From Trinickia mobilis (GTDB lineage: Bacteria; Pseudomonadota; Gammaproteobacteria; Burkholderiales; Burkholderiaceae), in assembly GCF_017315705.1 (NCBI RefSeq), contig NZ_JAFLRF010000014.1, positions 96,637 through 160,636 of the forward strand: 64,000 bases of DNA, read 5' to 3'. The notes under the pieces are model-generated. The model was not told the DNA's origin. It saw only the letters and a list, made by a program, of their open reading frames with translations, and ran no database searches. A program made the position numbers and the translations under genes. Shown one piece after another: positions 20,146 through 29,519 of the stretch (the first letter of the stretch is position 1; the number at the start of each line of letters is the position of its first letter).

Positions 20146-20173
20146 AAAAAACCGGCCTTCGGGCCGGTTTTTT
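20146..20173. terminator. Perfect intrinsic terminator with UUCG loop
   Basis: A perfect 12-bp stem (six A, then CCGGCC, pairing with GGCCGG and six T) closes a TTCG tetraloop, 23 bases after the lipoprotein stop. The A and T runs make it usable in both directions, so it can also end the leftward MBL-hydrolase transcript that stops at 20207. Confidence 0.95.
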
Positions 20174-20206
20174 CATGTCGACATAAGCAACGACAAGCGA
20201 AGTGAA

Positions 20207-20980
20207 TCAAAGGCGTAGCCAGCCGAATCCGCCGCTCTGCGAAGCGACTCCCACCTCTGTAGCCGCCGCTCCCAGCACACGGGCCATTGCCGCCTGCGCG
20301 AGCTCCGGAAGGTTGTTCTGCTGACTCAGGTGCGCGGCCACTAGGTGCTTGAGGCGCGTGCGGTCGAGCGAAGCCAGGATGTCCGCTGCGGCGTCATTGT
20401 TAAGGTGTCCATGATTGCCGCCGATGCGCGCTTTCAACGATTGCGGGTAGCGGCTTTCAGCCAGCATCTTCGTGTCGTGATTGCATTCGAGCACGAGACC
20501 GTCACAGCCGCTCAGCACAGCGCTGATATGGGGTGTCGACGTGCCGACGTCGGTCAGCACGCCCAAACGGCACGCGCCATCCGAAAACACGAATTGCAAC
20601 GGCTCCCGCGCATCGTGGGGCACCGTATAAGGCAGGACTTCGAGATCGCCGATGGCTGCTGCTTCATCGCCCCACAGCACGCGCAAATCGACATCGGCAT
20701 CATCAGCCCCGACTGCTCGCGCGGTGCCCCAGCTCATGTAGAGCGGTAGCGACCACTTACGCGCGAGCGTAAGCGCACTGCCGATGTGATCGCTGTGCTC
20801 GTGTGTGATCAGAATGGCGTCGAGTTGCTCGACGCCCAAGTCGAGCCTGAGGAGGCGCCGCTCGACTTCCTTCGCGGAGAAACCGCAGTCGAGCATCACG
20901 CGAGTCGTCGTGGCTCCGTTAGAAGCCTCGACGACAAGCGCATTCCCCTCGCTGCCGCTGCCGAGGCTGGCGAAACGCAC
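20207..20980 (-). CDS. MBL-fold metallohydrolase (YycJ/WalJ-like)
   Basis: This is a 257-residue metallo-beta-lactamase-fold protein. The start MRFASLGSGSEGNALVV and the zinc motif HEHSDH (H60, H62, D64, H65) match the YycJ group, which has been linked to 5'-exonuclease activity in DNA repair in Gram-positive bacteria. Later metal ligands are seen in ECNHDTKML and HLSQQNN. It begins seven bases after the bamC stop and so is the last gene of the leftward dapA-bamC group. The fold is certain; the substrate is not. Confidence 0.88.
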   Translation of the reverse strand: MRFASLGSGSEGNALVVEASNGATTTRVMLDCGFSAKEVERRLLRLDLGVEQLDAILITHEHSDHIGSALTLARKWSLPLYMSWGTARAVGADDADVDLRVLWGDEAAAIGDLEVLPYTVPHDAREPLQFVFSDGACRLGVLTDVGTSTPHISAVLSGCDGLVLECNHDTKMLAESRYPQSLKARIGGNHGHLNNDAAADILASLDRTRLKHLVAAHLSQQNNLPELAQAAMARVLGAAATEVGVASQSGGFGWLRL

Positions 20981-20987
20981 AGCGCGC

Positions 20988-22127
20988 TTAATTCAGTTGC
21001 GCGTGCAGCAGCGAAACGATTTTTTGCGCTTCAGACGACGTGTCGATTTGCCCGTTTGCATCGACCACCGCCACTTGCGTGACACCATCGCTCTTCGAAC
21101 GCACGTTGATCAGGAATTCCTGACCCGGCTTCTGCGCGCTCGCGCCACCGTAGAACAGCTTACCGAAGAAGCCTTCACGCTTCAGTTCCTGCATCGAATC
21201 GGCGTAACGCACGTAGTAGAGGCCCTTTGCGCGATCGCGATTGTCGACGGTGAAGTTGGTGCGGTCGAGCGCAAGGCCGACACGCAGCCATGCGCTGTCA
21301 AACGGCTCGGACAGGTCCAGCGTCGTAGCGCCCGCGCTCATGTCGACTCGCGCCGTCGCCGTCGACGGACCCGCATCGGCCAGCAATTGCTTGGCCTGCG
21401 CGTCGGTCAAGCCGAACTTCTGCATCAGCTTGTCGAGGAACACCGCTTCGAGCACCGGGTCGCGCGGCCGCTCGACCCAGCGCGAGGACTCCTTCTCCTG
21501 CCCCGTCAGCACTTCTTCCATCGCGCTGTGCGAGATCGAAATATCGGTCGTACCGTTCGGCGCGCGCTCGACCAGCGTACGGAAGCTGTCCCGCGTGCCC
21601 GACGAGTACGCGAAATCGATCAGGTGGCCGATCGTGCGGCGGAACCAATCGTCGGGAATGTTCGCGCGGTTCTCGGCCCAGTCGGTCGTCATGATGCCGG
21701 TGGCCGGCGCATCGGTCTTCAGCGAAAAGCCGTTGTCTTTCCAGAAATCTTGCAGGAGCGGCCAAAGCTGATCGGGCGAGCGTCCGTCGACGACCAGCCA
21801 GCGGCGGTCGCCGTCGCGCTCCACATGCATCCCGTACGGATCTTGCGCGGTGGGCACGCCTTCGACGGTATTGCCGGCCGCCGTTTTCGAGAGGGTCGGC
21901 GCGCCGCCCAGCGCCGTGCCGACCGGCGGCGCGGTGAACTGCTGATTCATCGCGGTCGGGTTCAGGTCGCTCGGCACCGACAGCGGCGGCGCGGAACCCG
22001 TGGCCTTGTAATTGACGCGATCGGACGCGAACCAGTCGTTCAACGTATCGCAGCCGGCGAGCGTGAAAAGAGCAAGCGCCAGCGCCGCCATGCGGGTGGC
22101 GTTAATAGAGAAAGCGTAACGTTTCAT
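20988..22127 (-). CDS. bamC: Outer membrane protein assembly factor BamC (NlpB)
   Basis: BamC is a lipoprotein subunit of the BAM complex that inserts beta-barrel proteins into the outer membrane. The start at ATG 22127 gives 379 residues with a lipobox TLAGC (Cys26). Two helix-grip domains follow, separated by a linker near WVERPRDPVLEA. The N-terminal DRVNYKATGSAPPLSVPSDL is the unstructured BamD-binding lasso typical of the family. As in E. coli it lies directly downstream of dapA, here after 114 bases. Confidence 0.93.
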   Translation of the reverse strand: MKRYAFSINATRMAALALALFTLAGCDTLNDWFASDRVNYKATGSAPPLSVPSDLNPTAMNQQFTAPPVGTALGGAPTLSKTAAGNTVEGVPTAQDPYGMHVERDGDRRWLVVDGRSPDQLWPLLQDFWKDNGFSLKTDAPATGIMTTDWAENRANIPDDWFRRTIGHLIDFAYSSGTRDSFRTLVERAPNGTTDISISHSAMEEVLTGQEKESSRWVERPRDPVLEAVFLDKLMQKFGLTDAQAKQLLADAGPSTATARVDMSAGATTLDLSEPFDSAWLRVGLALDRTNFTVDNRDRAKGLYYVRYADSMQELKREGFFGKLFYGGASAQKPGQEFLINVRSKSDGVTQVAVVDANGQIDTSSEAQKIVSLLHAQLN

Positions 22128-22241
22128 GAGGTCCTTCGTGATGCTGGAACGCGTTGCCTGCAACGGGTGCCGGGTACGTGAGTCGAGGGTCGACGTCGGT
22201 TAAGGGAATGCCGGTTAGCGGCGCTCGACGGGCTGCAATCC

Positions 22242-23171
22242 TCAGCCCAAAATACCCGCTTCGCGCAATGCCGCGCGCACCACGTCGTGATAGCGCGCAT
22301 CGAGCGGAGTCAGCGGCAAGCGGATGCCGCCCTGCATCTTGCCCATCTCCTGCAGGGCCCACTTGGCCGGAATAGGATTCGATTCGATAAAGAGGTTCTT
22401 GTGCAGCGAGAGCAGCTTCAGGTGAATCTCGCGGGCCGTCTTCGCGTCGGCAGCGAGCGCGGCCTTGCACAATTCACTCATCGCGCGCGGAGCGACGTTG
22501 GCGGTGACGGAAATGTTGCCGTGGCCGCCGAGGAGCATCAGCGCGATCGCGGTCGGATCGTCGCCGCTGTAGATGCCGAAACCGGCCGGCGCCGACTTGA
22601 TCAGATGCGCGGCGCGATCGATATTGCCCGTCGCTTCCTTCACGCCGACGATGCCCGGCACAAGGGCCAGGCGCAGGATGGTCTCGTTCGACATATCGGC
22701 GACGGTGCGGCCCGGCACGTTGTACAGGATGACGGGTAGATCGACCGCTTCGGCGATCGTCTTGAAGTGGCGGTAGATCCCTTCTTGCGTAGGCTTGTTG
22801 TAATACGGCACGACTTGCAGCGTGGCATCGGCGCCGACGGCCTTCGCGCGCTCGGTCAGCTCGATCGCCTCGGTGGTGGAGTTGCCGCCCGCGCCGGCGA
22901 TCACCGGAATGCGCCCTGCCGTGTGATCGACCGCCGTCTTGACCATCAGGATGTGCTCTTCGACCGAGAGCGTCGCCGATTCTCCGCTCGTGCCGACCAC
23001 CACGAGCGCGTTGGTGCCTTCCTCGATGTGCCAGTCGATCAGCTTGCGGAACGCCGGCAGGTCGAGGCTGCCGTCTTCAAGCATTGGGGTCACGATGGCG
23101 GGAATGCTGCCGCGGATTCGAACGCTGTCCTGGGTGCCGCCTTGAATGCCGCTCTGGTTGCCGTAAGTCAT
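22242..23171 (-). CDS. dapA: 4-hydroxy-tetrahydrodipicolinate synthase
   Basis: DapA condenses pyruvate with aspartate semialdehyde, the first step unique to lysine and diaminopimelate synthesis. The 309-residue protein shows [12 protein letters not shown] (about 57-68), the catalytic tyrosine Y150 in LYNVPGRT, and the Schiff-base lysine K178 in VGVKEATGN. The first 17 residues or so are variable. A -10-like TACAAT lies about 25 bases upstream in the 42-base gap after the methyltransferase gene. It is functionally linked to lysC at the window start, although they are 22 kb apart. Confidence 0.97.
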   Translation of the reverse strand: MTYGNQSGIQGGTQDSVRIRGSIPAIVTPMLEDGSLDLPAFRKLIDWHIEEGTNALVVVGTSGESATLSVEEHILMVKTAVDHTAGRIPVIAGAGGNSTTEAIELTERAKAVGADATLQVVPYYNKPTQEGIYRHFKTIAEAVDLPVILYNVPGRTVADMSNETILRLALVPGIVGVKEATGNIDRAAHLIKSAPAGFGIYSGDDPTAIALMLLGGHGNISVTANVAPRAMSELCKAALAADAKTAREIHLKLLSLHKNLFIESNPIPAKWALQEMGKMQGGIRLPLTPLDARYHDVVRAALREAGILG

Positions 23172-23213
23172 GAAATGCTTTGAATTTAATCGGTAAACCG
23201 CGATTGTAGCGGA

Positions 23214-23831
23214 TTAGCTGGCCAAATCGTAACGCGGGGGAACCACTGCCCCCTTCGCTTCGATTACCGGCGATTCCACCTCCCGAACCGCGCAAATCCG
23301 CTGAACGAACGCGGCGCGCGGGGTTGCCAGAAATCCATCTTGAAAAGCGACGACGCGCAGGTGCGGCCGCACGGCGTCCAGCAGCTCGCCGGGAGCGAGC
23401 AGGAACGCCGGGTTCGACGGCTTGCCGACCGTCTCGTTGCCGGCGGCGAAGGTCTCATAGATCAACACGCCACCCGGCGCCAGGGCGTCGATCAGCCTGG
23501 GAAACAAGGGCCGGTGCAGATAATTCGTCACGATCACAGCGGCGAACCGCGAATCGGCGGGCAGCGGCCAGCGACTGCCGTCCTCGAGATCGGCGGTGAC
23601 GGTTTCGACGCCCGCCATGCCGGCCATCGCCGCAAGCGCGGCGGCATCGCGATCGAGCGCCGTCACCCGATGTCCGCGGGCAGCGAACCAGCGCGAATGG
23701 CGCCCGCTGCCTGCCGCGACGTCCAACACCGTGCCGCCCGCCGCGACGAGGTGGGACCAGCGCTTCACCCAGCGCGAGGGCTCGAGCGCGCCGCCGGGCG
23801 GCTCGACAGCCAGAACCGTGGATTCGCTCAT
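23214..23831 (-). CDS. Class I SAM-dependent methyltransferase
   Basis: This is a 205-residue Rossmann-fold methyltransferase. Motif I is VLDVAAGSGRHSRWFA (about 35-50), followed by the acidic loop ALDRDAAAL, VTADLEDG, and the motif IV-like FAAVIVTNYLHRP. The start at ATG 23831 follows the trpS stop by 26 bases. The long open frame that extends upstream is only trpS read in another frame. It resembles Tellurite-resistance (TehB-like) or small-molecule methyltransferases, but the substrate cannot be told. Confidence 0.87.
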   Translation of the reverse strand: MSESTVLAVEPPGGALEPSRWVKRWSHLVAAGGTVLDVAAGSGRHSRWFAARGHRVTALDRDAAALAAMAGMAGVETVTADLEDGSRWPLPADSRFAAVIVTNYLHRPLFPRLIDALAPGGVLIYETFAAGNETVGKPSNPAFLLAPGELLDAVRPHLRVVAFQDGFLATPRAAFVQRICAVREVESPVIEAKGAVVPPRYDLAS

Positions 23832-23857
23832 CGCTCGCCGCTGCCGGCAACGCAGGA

Positions 23858-25060
23858 TCAGTTGTACGAGAGGCCCATGGCCTCGCGCACTTCGCGCATC
23901 GTCTCCGTCGCGAACTTGCGGGCCTTGTCGCAGCCGTCGGCGACGATCGCACGCAAGAGCGACGGGTCGTCCATGTACTTCTGCGCGCGCTCGAGCATCG
24001 GCTGCTGCTCGCGCAGAATGCCCTCGATCACCGGCTGCTTGCATTCGAGGCAACCGATGCCGGCCGAGCGGCAACCCTTTTGCACCCACTGGTGCGTCGC
24101 TTCGTCGGTATAGACCTGATGCAACTGCCACACCGGGCATTTGTCCGGATCGCCCGGATCGCTGCGACGCACGCGCGCCGGGTCGGTCGGCATCGTGCGA
24201 ACCTTCTTCGCGATCGTTTCCGCGTCCTCGCGCAGCCCGATCGTGTTGCCGTAAGACTTCGACATCTTCTGACCGTCGAGGCCCGGCATGCGCGACGCTT
24301 CGGTCAAGAGCACCTGCGGCTCGACGAGGATGATCTTGCGAGCGCCTTCGAGGTAGCCGAACAGACGCTCGCGGTCGCTCATCGACAGGCTCTGCGACTC
24401 CTGCAGCATCGCCCTCGCCTGCTCGAGCGCTTCGTCGTCGCCTTCCTGCTGATAGGCGACGCGCAGCTCGTGGTAGAGCTTCGCACGCTTGCCGCCGAGC
24501 TTCTTCGCGGCTTCGAGCGCCTTCTCCTCGAAGCCCGGCTCGCGGCCGTACAGATAGTTGAAGCGGCGCGCGATTTCGCGCGTCATCTCCACGTGCGGCA
24601 CCTGGTCCTCGCCGACCGGCACGAGCGACGCGCGGTACAGCAGGATGTCGGCGGCCATCAGCACCGGGTAGCCGAGAAAGCCATAGGTCGACAGATCCTT
24701 GTCCTTGAGCTTCTCGATCTGCTCCTTGTAGGTCGGCACACGTTCGAGCCAGCCGAGCGGCGCGCTCATCCCGAGCAGCAGCGACAGCTCGGCATGCTCC
24801 TGCACCTTGCTCTGGATGAAGAGCGTGGCCTGCGAAGGATCGATGCCCGAAGCGAGCCAGTCGATCAAGACTTCCCAGACGTTCTTCTCGATGACTTCGG
24901 GCGTTTCGTAGTGGGTCGTCAGCGCGTGCCAGTCGACCACGCAGAAAAAGCACGGATATTCGGATTGCAGCCGAACCCAGTTTTTCAGCACGCCGTGATA
25001 GTGGCCGAGGTGCAGCGACCCGGTGGGCCGCATGCCGGAGAAAATACGGTCTGGGAACAT
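23858..25060 (-). CDS. trpS: Tryptophan--tRNA ligase, long form with Cys cluster
   Basis: TrpRS charges tRNA-Trp. The 400-residue protein has the HIGH-type motif HLGH at 17-20 and KMSKS at 265-269. Compared with the 334-residue E. coli enzyme it carries an insertion of roughly 60 residues between about 185 and 250. It also has a C-terminal cysteine set C308, C330, C337 and C340, spaced C-x21-C-x6-C-x2-C. A nearly identical spacing binds a [4Fe-4S] cluster in Thermotoga TrpRS, so a cluster or zinc site near the anticodon-binding region is possible. It starts four bases after the M50 protease gene. Confidence 0.96.
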   Translation of the reverse strand: MFPDRIFSGMRPTGSLHLGHYHGVLKNWVRLQSEYPCFFCVVDWHALTTHYETPEVIEKNVWEVLIDWLASGIDPSQATLFIQSKVQEHAELSLLLGMSAPLGWLERVPTYKEQIEKLKDKDLSTYGFLGYPVLMAADILLYRASLVPVGEDQVPHVEMTREIARRFNYLYGREPGFEEKALEAAKKLGGKRAKLYHELRVAYQQEGDDEALEQARAMLQESQSLSMSDRERLFGYLEGARKIILVEPQVLLTEASRMPGLDGQKMSKSYGNTIGLREDAETIAKKVRTMPTDPARVRRSDPGDPDKCPVWQLHQVYTDEATHQWVQKGCRSAGIGCLECKQPVIEGILREQQPMLERAQKYMDDPSLLRAIVADGCDKARKFATETMREVREAMGLSYN

Positions 25061-25064
25061 GGTT

Positions 25065-25730
25065 TTAGTTAAGGAGCGAAACGAATGGAGTCAGGATGGC
25101 GCGCACGGCATCGTAACCGAGACCGACGAGCGGGCTCAGCCAGAACTTCGTCAGGACGCCCGTCATGACGAGCGCCATCACGATGAAAAAACCATACGGT
25201 TCGAGACGCGCGAGCGCGATCGCCAGACGCGGCGGCAACAGCGCGACCAGCACCCGGCCGCCGTCGAGCGGCGGCAGCGGAAAGAGGTTCAGAAAGCCGA
25301 GCACCAGGTTCACGCCGATGCCCGCCTGCGCCATGCGCGTGAAAAAAGGCTCATCGATCGACAAGAGCGCCAGCGCAACGCCGATCACGGCCCATAGGAA
25401 CGCCTGCACGAAATTGCAGCCGGGGCCGGCGAGCGCGACCCAGAGGCTCCCCCAGCGCGGATTGCGCAGGTTGCGGAAGGCGACGGGCACCGGCTTCGCG
25501 TAACCGAACATCAGCGCGCCGCCGGTCGCGAAGTAAAGTATGAGCGGAATCGCGATCGTGCCGAGCGGGTCGATATGGCGCATCGGATTGAACGACACGC
25601 GCCCCATCATGTAGGCGGTGTTGTCGCCGAGGAGGCGCGCCGCATAGCCGTGCGCTGCCTCGTGCAGCGTGATGGCGAAGATCACGGGCAGCGCGTAGAC
25701 CGCGATTGTCTGTATCAAAGAAGAATCCAT
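25065..25730 (-). CDS. Site-2 protease family membrane protein (M50)
   Basis: This 221-residue polytopic membrane protein carries the zinc-protease motif HEAAH (H23, E24, H27) in the first transmembrane helix. The second metal-ligand segment NLFPLPPLDGGRV lies about 130 residues later. About five or six hydrophobic segments cover nearly the whole protein, with no PDZ or CBS domain, so it belongs to the minimal M50 group often found beside trpS. It may cleave membrane-bound regulators, but its substrate is unknown. It lies four bases upstream of trpS in the same run. Confidence 0.9.
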   Translation of the reverse strand: MDSSLIQTIAVYALPVIFAITLHEAAHGYAARLLGDNTAYMMGRVSFNPMRHIDPLGTIAIPLILYFATGGALMFGYAKPVPVAFRNLRNPRWGSLWVALAGPGCNFVQAFLWAVIGVALALLSIDEPFFTRMAQAGIGVNLVLGFLNLFPLPPLDGGRVLVALLPPRLAIALARLEPYGFFIVMALVMTGVLTKFWLSPLVGLGYDAVRAILTPFVSLLN

Positions 25731-25845
25731 AGCGCGTTATTGTATCAAGCGGGTGACAGGCGGCCGCCCGCTTTCGTCGATCTTCCGAAAGGATGGGCGC
25801 AACGCCCGTCCCAGTCATAGCGTGAGTACTCCGCACGCGCCTTCC

Positions 25846-26478
25846 TCACGCCGCCGCAAGCCCGAACGGCTCGAGCCGGCCGCGTCCGGCGCGCACGAGC
25901 ACGGGCTCGTCGCCCGTCAGGTCGATCACCGACGACGGCTCGCGCGGGCACGCCCCGCCGTCGATCACGAGGTCGAGCTGCTTTTCGAGGCGCGAGCGGA
26001 TTTCTTCGGGGTCGTTGAGCGGGTCGGTGTCCGGCGGGAGAATCAGCGTCGTTGCGATCAGCGGCTCGCCGAGCGCTTCGAGCAGCGCGAGCGTGATCGC
26101 GTGGTCGGGCACGCGCAAGCCGATCGTCCGGCGCTGCGGATGCGACAAGCGCCTCGGCACCTCTTTGGTCGCTTGCAGAATGAACACGTAAGGCCCGGGC
26201 GTGACCGATTTGATGAGCCGGAACTGGAGGTTGTCGACCATCGCGAAGTTCGCAAGCTCGGACAGGTCGCGCACGATGAGCGACAGGTGCTGCTTCTCAT
26301 CGAGCCCGCGGATGCGGCGCAGGCGCGCGACCGCTTCCTTGTCGTCGAGCCGGCAGGCGAGCGCGTAGCTCGAATCGGTGGGCAGCGCGACCACGCCGCC
26401 TTCCTTGATGATCTGGACCGCCTGCGCTATCAGGCGCGGCTGCGGATTGTCGGGGTGAATCCGAAAGTATTGAGACAT
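25846..26478 (-). CDS. yciO: YciO/Sua5/YrdC family protein
   Basis: This 210-residue protein has the dsRNA/nucleotide-binding fold of the threonylcarbamoyl-AMP synthase family. Visible motifs are VALPTDSSYALAC, LDEKQHLSLIVRDLSE (KxR-type phosphate contacts) and TIGLRVPDH. It fits the YciO group better than TsaC/Sua5. YciO has weak or no TsaC activity in E. coli, so a role in t6A tRNA modification is not assured. I start at ATG 26478 (MSQYFRIHPDNPQ). The preceding gene encodes the PHP phosphoesterase, a neighbour also seen in E. coli (yciV-yciO). Confidence 0.9.
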   Translation of the reverse strand: MSQYFRIHPDNPQPRLIAQAVQIIKEGGVVALPTDSSYALACRLDDKEAVARLRRIRGLDEKQHLSLIVRDLSELANFAMVDNLQFRLIKSVTPGPYVFILQATKEVPRRLSHPQRRTIGLRVPDHAITLALLEALGEPLIATTLILPPDTDPLNDPEEIRSRLEKQLDLVIDGGACPREPSSVIDLTGDEPVLVRAGRGRLEPFGLAAA

Positions 26479-26571
26479 GAGGAACGAGTCGGGATCGTGA
26501 GGCGGAAGGCGCGCTTCTCGCGCACCTTCCGGGCACACCGCCGCGCACGACGCGCGGCAGCCGGGCGAGCG

Positions 26572-27402
26572 CTACAGCCAGCGCTCCCAGACAGGCTTGA
26601 GATCGGACGGCAGCGGCGGCAAGCTGCCCAATTCGGTACGGCTTTCGCCCGGCGCATGAAAATCCGAGCCGCGCGACGCCTCGAAACCAAAGCGGCGCGC
26701 TACGTCCGCGTATTCGCGGTACTGATCCGGCGTGTGGCTGCCCGTCACGACCTCGATCGCCTTGCCGCCCAGGTCGATGAATTCGGCGAAGAACGCGTCG
26801 AATTCCACCGGCGTGTACTGATAGCGGCCGGGATGCGCGATGACGGCCTCGCCGCCCGCAGCCTTGATCCAGGCGAGCGCGTCGGACAGCCTGGCCCAGC
26901 GGTGCGGCACATAACCGGGCTTGCCATCGCCGAGAAAGCGGTCGAAGACGTCGGCCGTCGACGCAGCAAGGCCCTTCTCGACCAGAAACCGCGCGAAGTG
27001 CGTGCGCGAGATCAGATCGGGATTCGATACGTATCGCAGCGCGCCTTCATATGCGCCGGCGATGCCGAGTTCACCGAGCGCGTCGCCGATCGCCTTGGCG
27101 CGCGCGGCGCGGCCATGGCGCGTTGCATAAAGGCCGTCGACGAGCGTCGCGCACTCCGTATCGACATTGAGCCCGACGATATGCACCGTGCGTGACGCCC
27201 AAGTGACCGAAATTTCGACGCCGCACAAGTAACGCATGCCGAGTTCTTGCGCGGTGCGGCGCGCTTCGGCCTGCCCGCCGACTTCGTCGTGATCGGTCAG
27301 CGCCCACAACGTGACGCCCCCGGCATGCGCGCGGCGAGCGACGTCCGCGGGCGCGAACAGACCGTCGGAAACGTTCGAATGGCAGTGCAGGTCGGCGTTC
27401 AT
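26572..27402 (-). CDS. rnm: PHP-domain 3',5'-nucleoside bisphosphate phosphatase (RNase AM)
   Basis: This 276-residue PHP-fold phosphoesterase begins MNADLHCHSNVSDG, with metal-binding H6 and H8. ALTDHDEVGG, the EISVTW glutamate region, AHPGRY and SDFHAPGE supply the remaining ligands. The E. coli homologue (YciV/TrpH) dephosphorylates pAp-type nucleotides and trims 5' ends of RNA such as 5S and 23S rRNA. It precedes yciO by 93 bases, as in enterobacteria. The assignment is good at family level. Confidence 0.9.
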   Translation of the reverse strand: MNADLHCHSNVSDGLFAPADVARRAHAGGVTLWALTDHDEVGGQAEARRTAQELGMRYLCGVEISVTWASRTVHIVGLNVDTECATLVDGLYATRHGRAARAKAIGDALGELGIAGAYEGALRYVSNPDLISRTHFARFLVEKGLAASTADVFDRFLGDGKPGYVPHRWARLSDALAWIKAAGGEAVIAHPGRYQYTPVEFDAFFAEFIDLGGKAIEVVTGSHTPDQYREYADVARRFGFEASRGSDFHAPGESRTELGSLPPLPSDLKPVWERWL

Positions 27403-27497
27403 CGTCAGTTGATTTGGGTAGCCTCTTCATTCTACTGCAATGCGGCATGCGAACCAGGGGTCAATTCGCTGCGCCGGCAGGCGGCGCGTCGGGCGAT

Positions 27498-28382
27498 TTA
27501 CGCGCAGAAACCTTCGATCAACGCAGCGATCTGCTCGGGCCGATCGTGATGCACCATATGGCCGGCACCGACGATGACTTGCTCGCGCCAGTCGGGAAAC
27601 GCGCGGAATCGCGCCTTGTATTCGTCAAGCGGGATGTCGCCGGCGAGCATCGCGAGCGTCGGCGAGCCCGCCGCCTCGACGTGCAGCACTTTCGCGCGGA
27701 CGTTCGCCCAGACGGCCATCACCTCGTCGAGCCGGTACAGGAGCGGTCCGCGTTGCTTGTGCGCGGGGTCCGCGAGCAGCACGCAGCGGCCGTCGGCATC
27801 GGGCTTCGACCAGTGCTGCGCAAGAAAGCGCGCGCGTTCCGGCGCGAGGCGCGGATTGGTCTTGATCAGGCGCGCCGCGACCTCTTCCACGGATGCGTAG
27901 CTGCGCAGCGTCGGCGGTTCGCGCAGCTCGTCGAGCCACGCGCCGAGCCGGCACGGCATCTGCGACGCCTTGGCCGGCGCGAGACCGAATCCCTCCAGGT
28001 CCACCACCCGGCGCACCCGTTCCGGGCGCGCGCCGGCGTACAGGCACGCCACGTTCGCCCCCATGCTGTGGCCGACGAGGTTGACCGGCCCGGCCGGCGC
28101 ATAGTGGTCGAGCAACGCATCGAGATCGGCGAGGTAATCGTGAAACCAGTAGCTGCCGCCGCCACGCTCGGCTGCCGGCCAGTCCGACAGGCCGAAACCG
28201 CGTGCATCCGGCGCGATCACCTGCCAGTCGCCGCCGAGCGCATCGACGACAAACTGGAACGACGCAGAAATATCCATCCAGCCATGCAGCATGAAGAGCG
28301 TGGGCGCGCCGGCGCTGCCCCAGCGGCGCACGTGCAGCCGGATGCCGCGCACGGTGACGAAGTCGGATTCTGAAGCGTTCAT
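27498..28382 (-). CDS. Alpha/beta hydrolase
   Basis: This 294-residue enzyme has the alpha/beta-hydrolase fold. The oxyanion segment is FMLHGWMDIS, the nucleophile elbow is GHSMGAN with Ser106, and the C-terminal catalytic histidine lies in GAGHMVHHD. There is no signal peptide. A cap region lies between about 130 and 220. It resembles epoxide hydrolases and esterases in general, but the substrate is not predictable. It lies in the leftward run between the ferritin-like gene and rnm, with gaps of 77 and 95 bases. Confidence 0.87.
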   Translation of the reverse strand: MNASESDFVTVRGIRLHVRRWGSAGAPTLFMLHGWMDISASFQFVVDALGGDWQVIAPDARGFGLSDWPAAERGGGSYWFHDYLADLDALLDHYAPAGPVNLVGHSMGANVACLYAGARPERVRRVVDLEGFGLAPAKASQMPCRLGAWLDELREPPTLRSYASVEEVAARLIKTNPRLAPERARFLAQHWSKPDADGRCVLLADPAHKQRGPLLYRLDEVMAVWANVRAKVLHVEAAGSPTLAMLAGDIPLDEYKARFRAFPDWREQVIVGAGHMVHHDRPEQIAALIEGFCA

Positions 28383-28459
28383 GGCGCCGCTAAAAAAGAA
28401 TGATCGTTCGATTGTATCGAGACAAGTGGATTTCGGCGCGGCGCGATGTGCCGATATTT

Positions 28460-29326
28460 TCAGTGCCGGCTGCGGGCGGACCGATGCGCTGTCCCAGTGT
28501 CGCGTTGCGCAAGCGCCGCCAGTTCGGCGTCGTCGAATCCCGCTTCGCGGCGCGCGTCGAAGTTAAACGGGCCGCGCAGCTTCGGCGCGCGATATTGCTC
28601 CGCCAAGCGGACATAGGTTTGATGCGGGTCGAGCGCGTCCCGCTCGCACAGATGGCGGAACCAGCGGTTGCCGATCAGCACGTGGCCGATCTCGTCGTGC
28701 AGGATCACGTCGAGAATCGCCGCCGACACCTCGTCGCCTGCCTGCACGAGCCGCGCGCGAATCGGCGGCGACGCGTCGAGACCGCGGGCCTCGAGCGTGC
28801 GCGGCACGAGCGCCATGCGCGCCAGCACGTCGCCGCGCGTGCGCTCGCACATATCCCACAGACCGTCGTGCGCCGGGAAATCGCCGTAGGCGTGGCCGAA
28901 CTCCGCGAGCCGCGCGCAGAGAAGCGAAAAGTGATGCGCTTCTTCCGACGCGACTTTCAGCCAGTCGGCGTAGAACGTCTCCGGCATGCCGGCAAAGCGC
29001 CACACCGCATCGAGCGCGAGGTTGATCGCATTGAATTCGATATGGGCAAGCGCATGCAGCAGCACCGCCCGGCCTTCCGCCGACTGCATGCTGCGCCTTT
29101 GCAGGAGACGCGGCTCGACGAGCAGCGGACGCTCGGGACGCCCCGGCAGTCCCGAAGGCTCGGCAATCACGGCCGACGGCAGACCAGCCGCCTCATGCGC
29201 AATGACGCGCGCATACAGTGCGCGCGCCGCTTCGGCTTTCGCCTTCGGATCGCGCTCCAGCAGTGCCGAAAGCGCCGCGCTGCGCGCGCAAGCGGCACCG
29301 GAAACGGAAGAAGCAACCAACGTCAT
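28460..29326 (-). CDS. Ferritin-like domain protein (DUF455)
   Basis: This 288-residue protein of the DUF455 family has a predicted four-helix ferritin-like bundle. Carboxylate and histidine metal ligands are visible in order in HALAHIEFNAI, SEEAHHFSLL and LHDEIGHVLIGNRW, a pattern like MiaE-type di-iron hydroxylases. No reaction has been assigned to the family that I know of. It is the first gene of a ten-gene leftward run, and the next gene upstream is divergent, so its promoter lies between 29327 and 29519. Confidence 0.87.
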   Translation of the reverse strand: MTLVASSVSGAACARSAALSALLERDPKAKAEAARALYARVIAHEAAGLPSAVIAEPSGLPGRPERPLLVEPRLLQRRSMQSAEGRAVLLHALAHIEFNAINLALDAVWRFAGMPETFYADWLKVASEEAHHFSLLCARLAEFGHAYGDFPAHDGLWDMCERTRGDVLARMALVPRTLEARGLDASPPIRARLVQAGDEVSAAILDVILHDEIGHVLIGNRWFRHLCERDALDPHQTYVRLAEQYRAPKLRGPFNFDARREAGFDDAELAALAQRDTGTAHRSARSRH

Positions 29327-29519
29327 GAATCGTGGAATGAAATAGAACGACTGGCGCGGCCCCGCCCACTTGCCCGGACCTTCCCGCGTAACCGTTTACA
29401 ATATGCGATTGACCGACCACCCGGCGCCTCGAGTGCGGCGAAAGCTGCCGTTTTCGAGCGCTGCTGCCGTGCGCGCCATTGTACCGGCCGCCCCGGCGCT
29501 TTCCCCGAGGACTCACACT

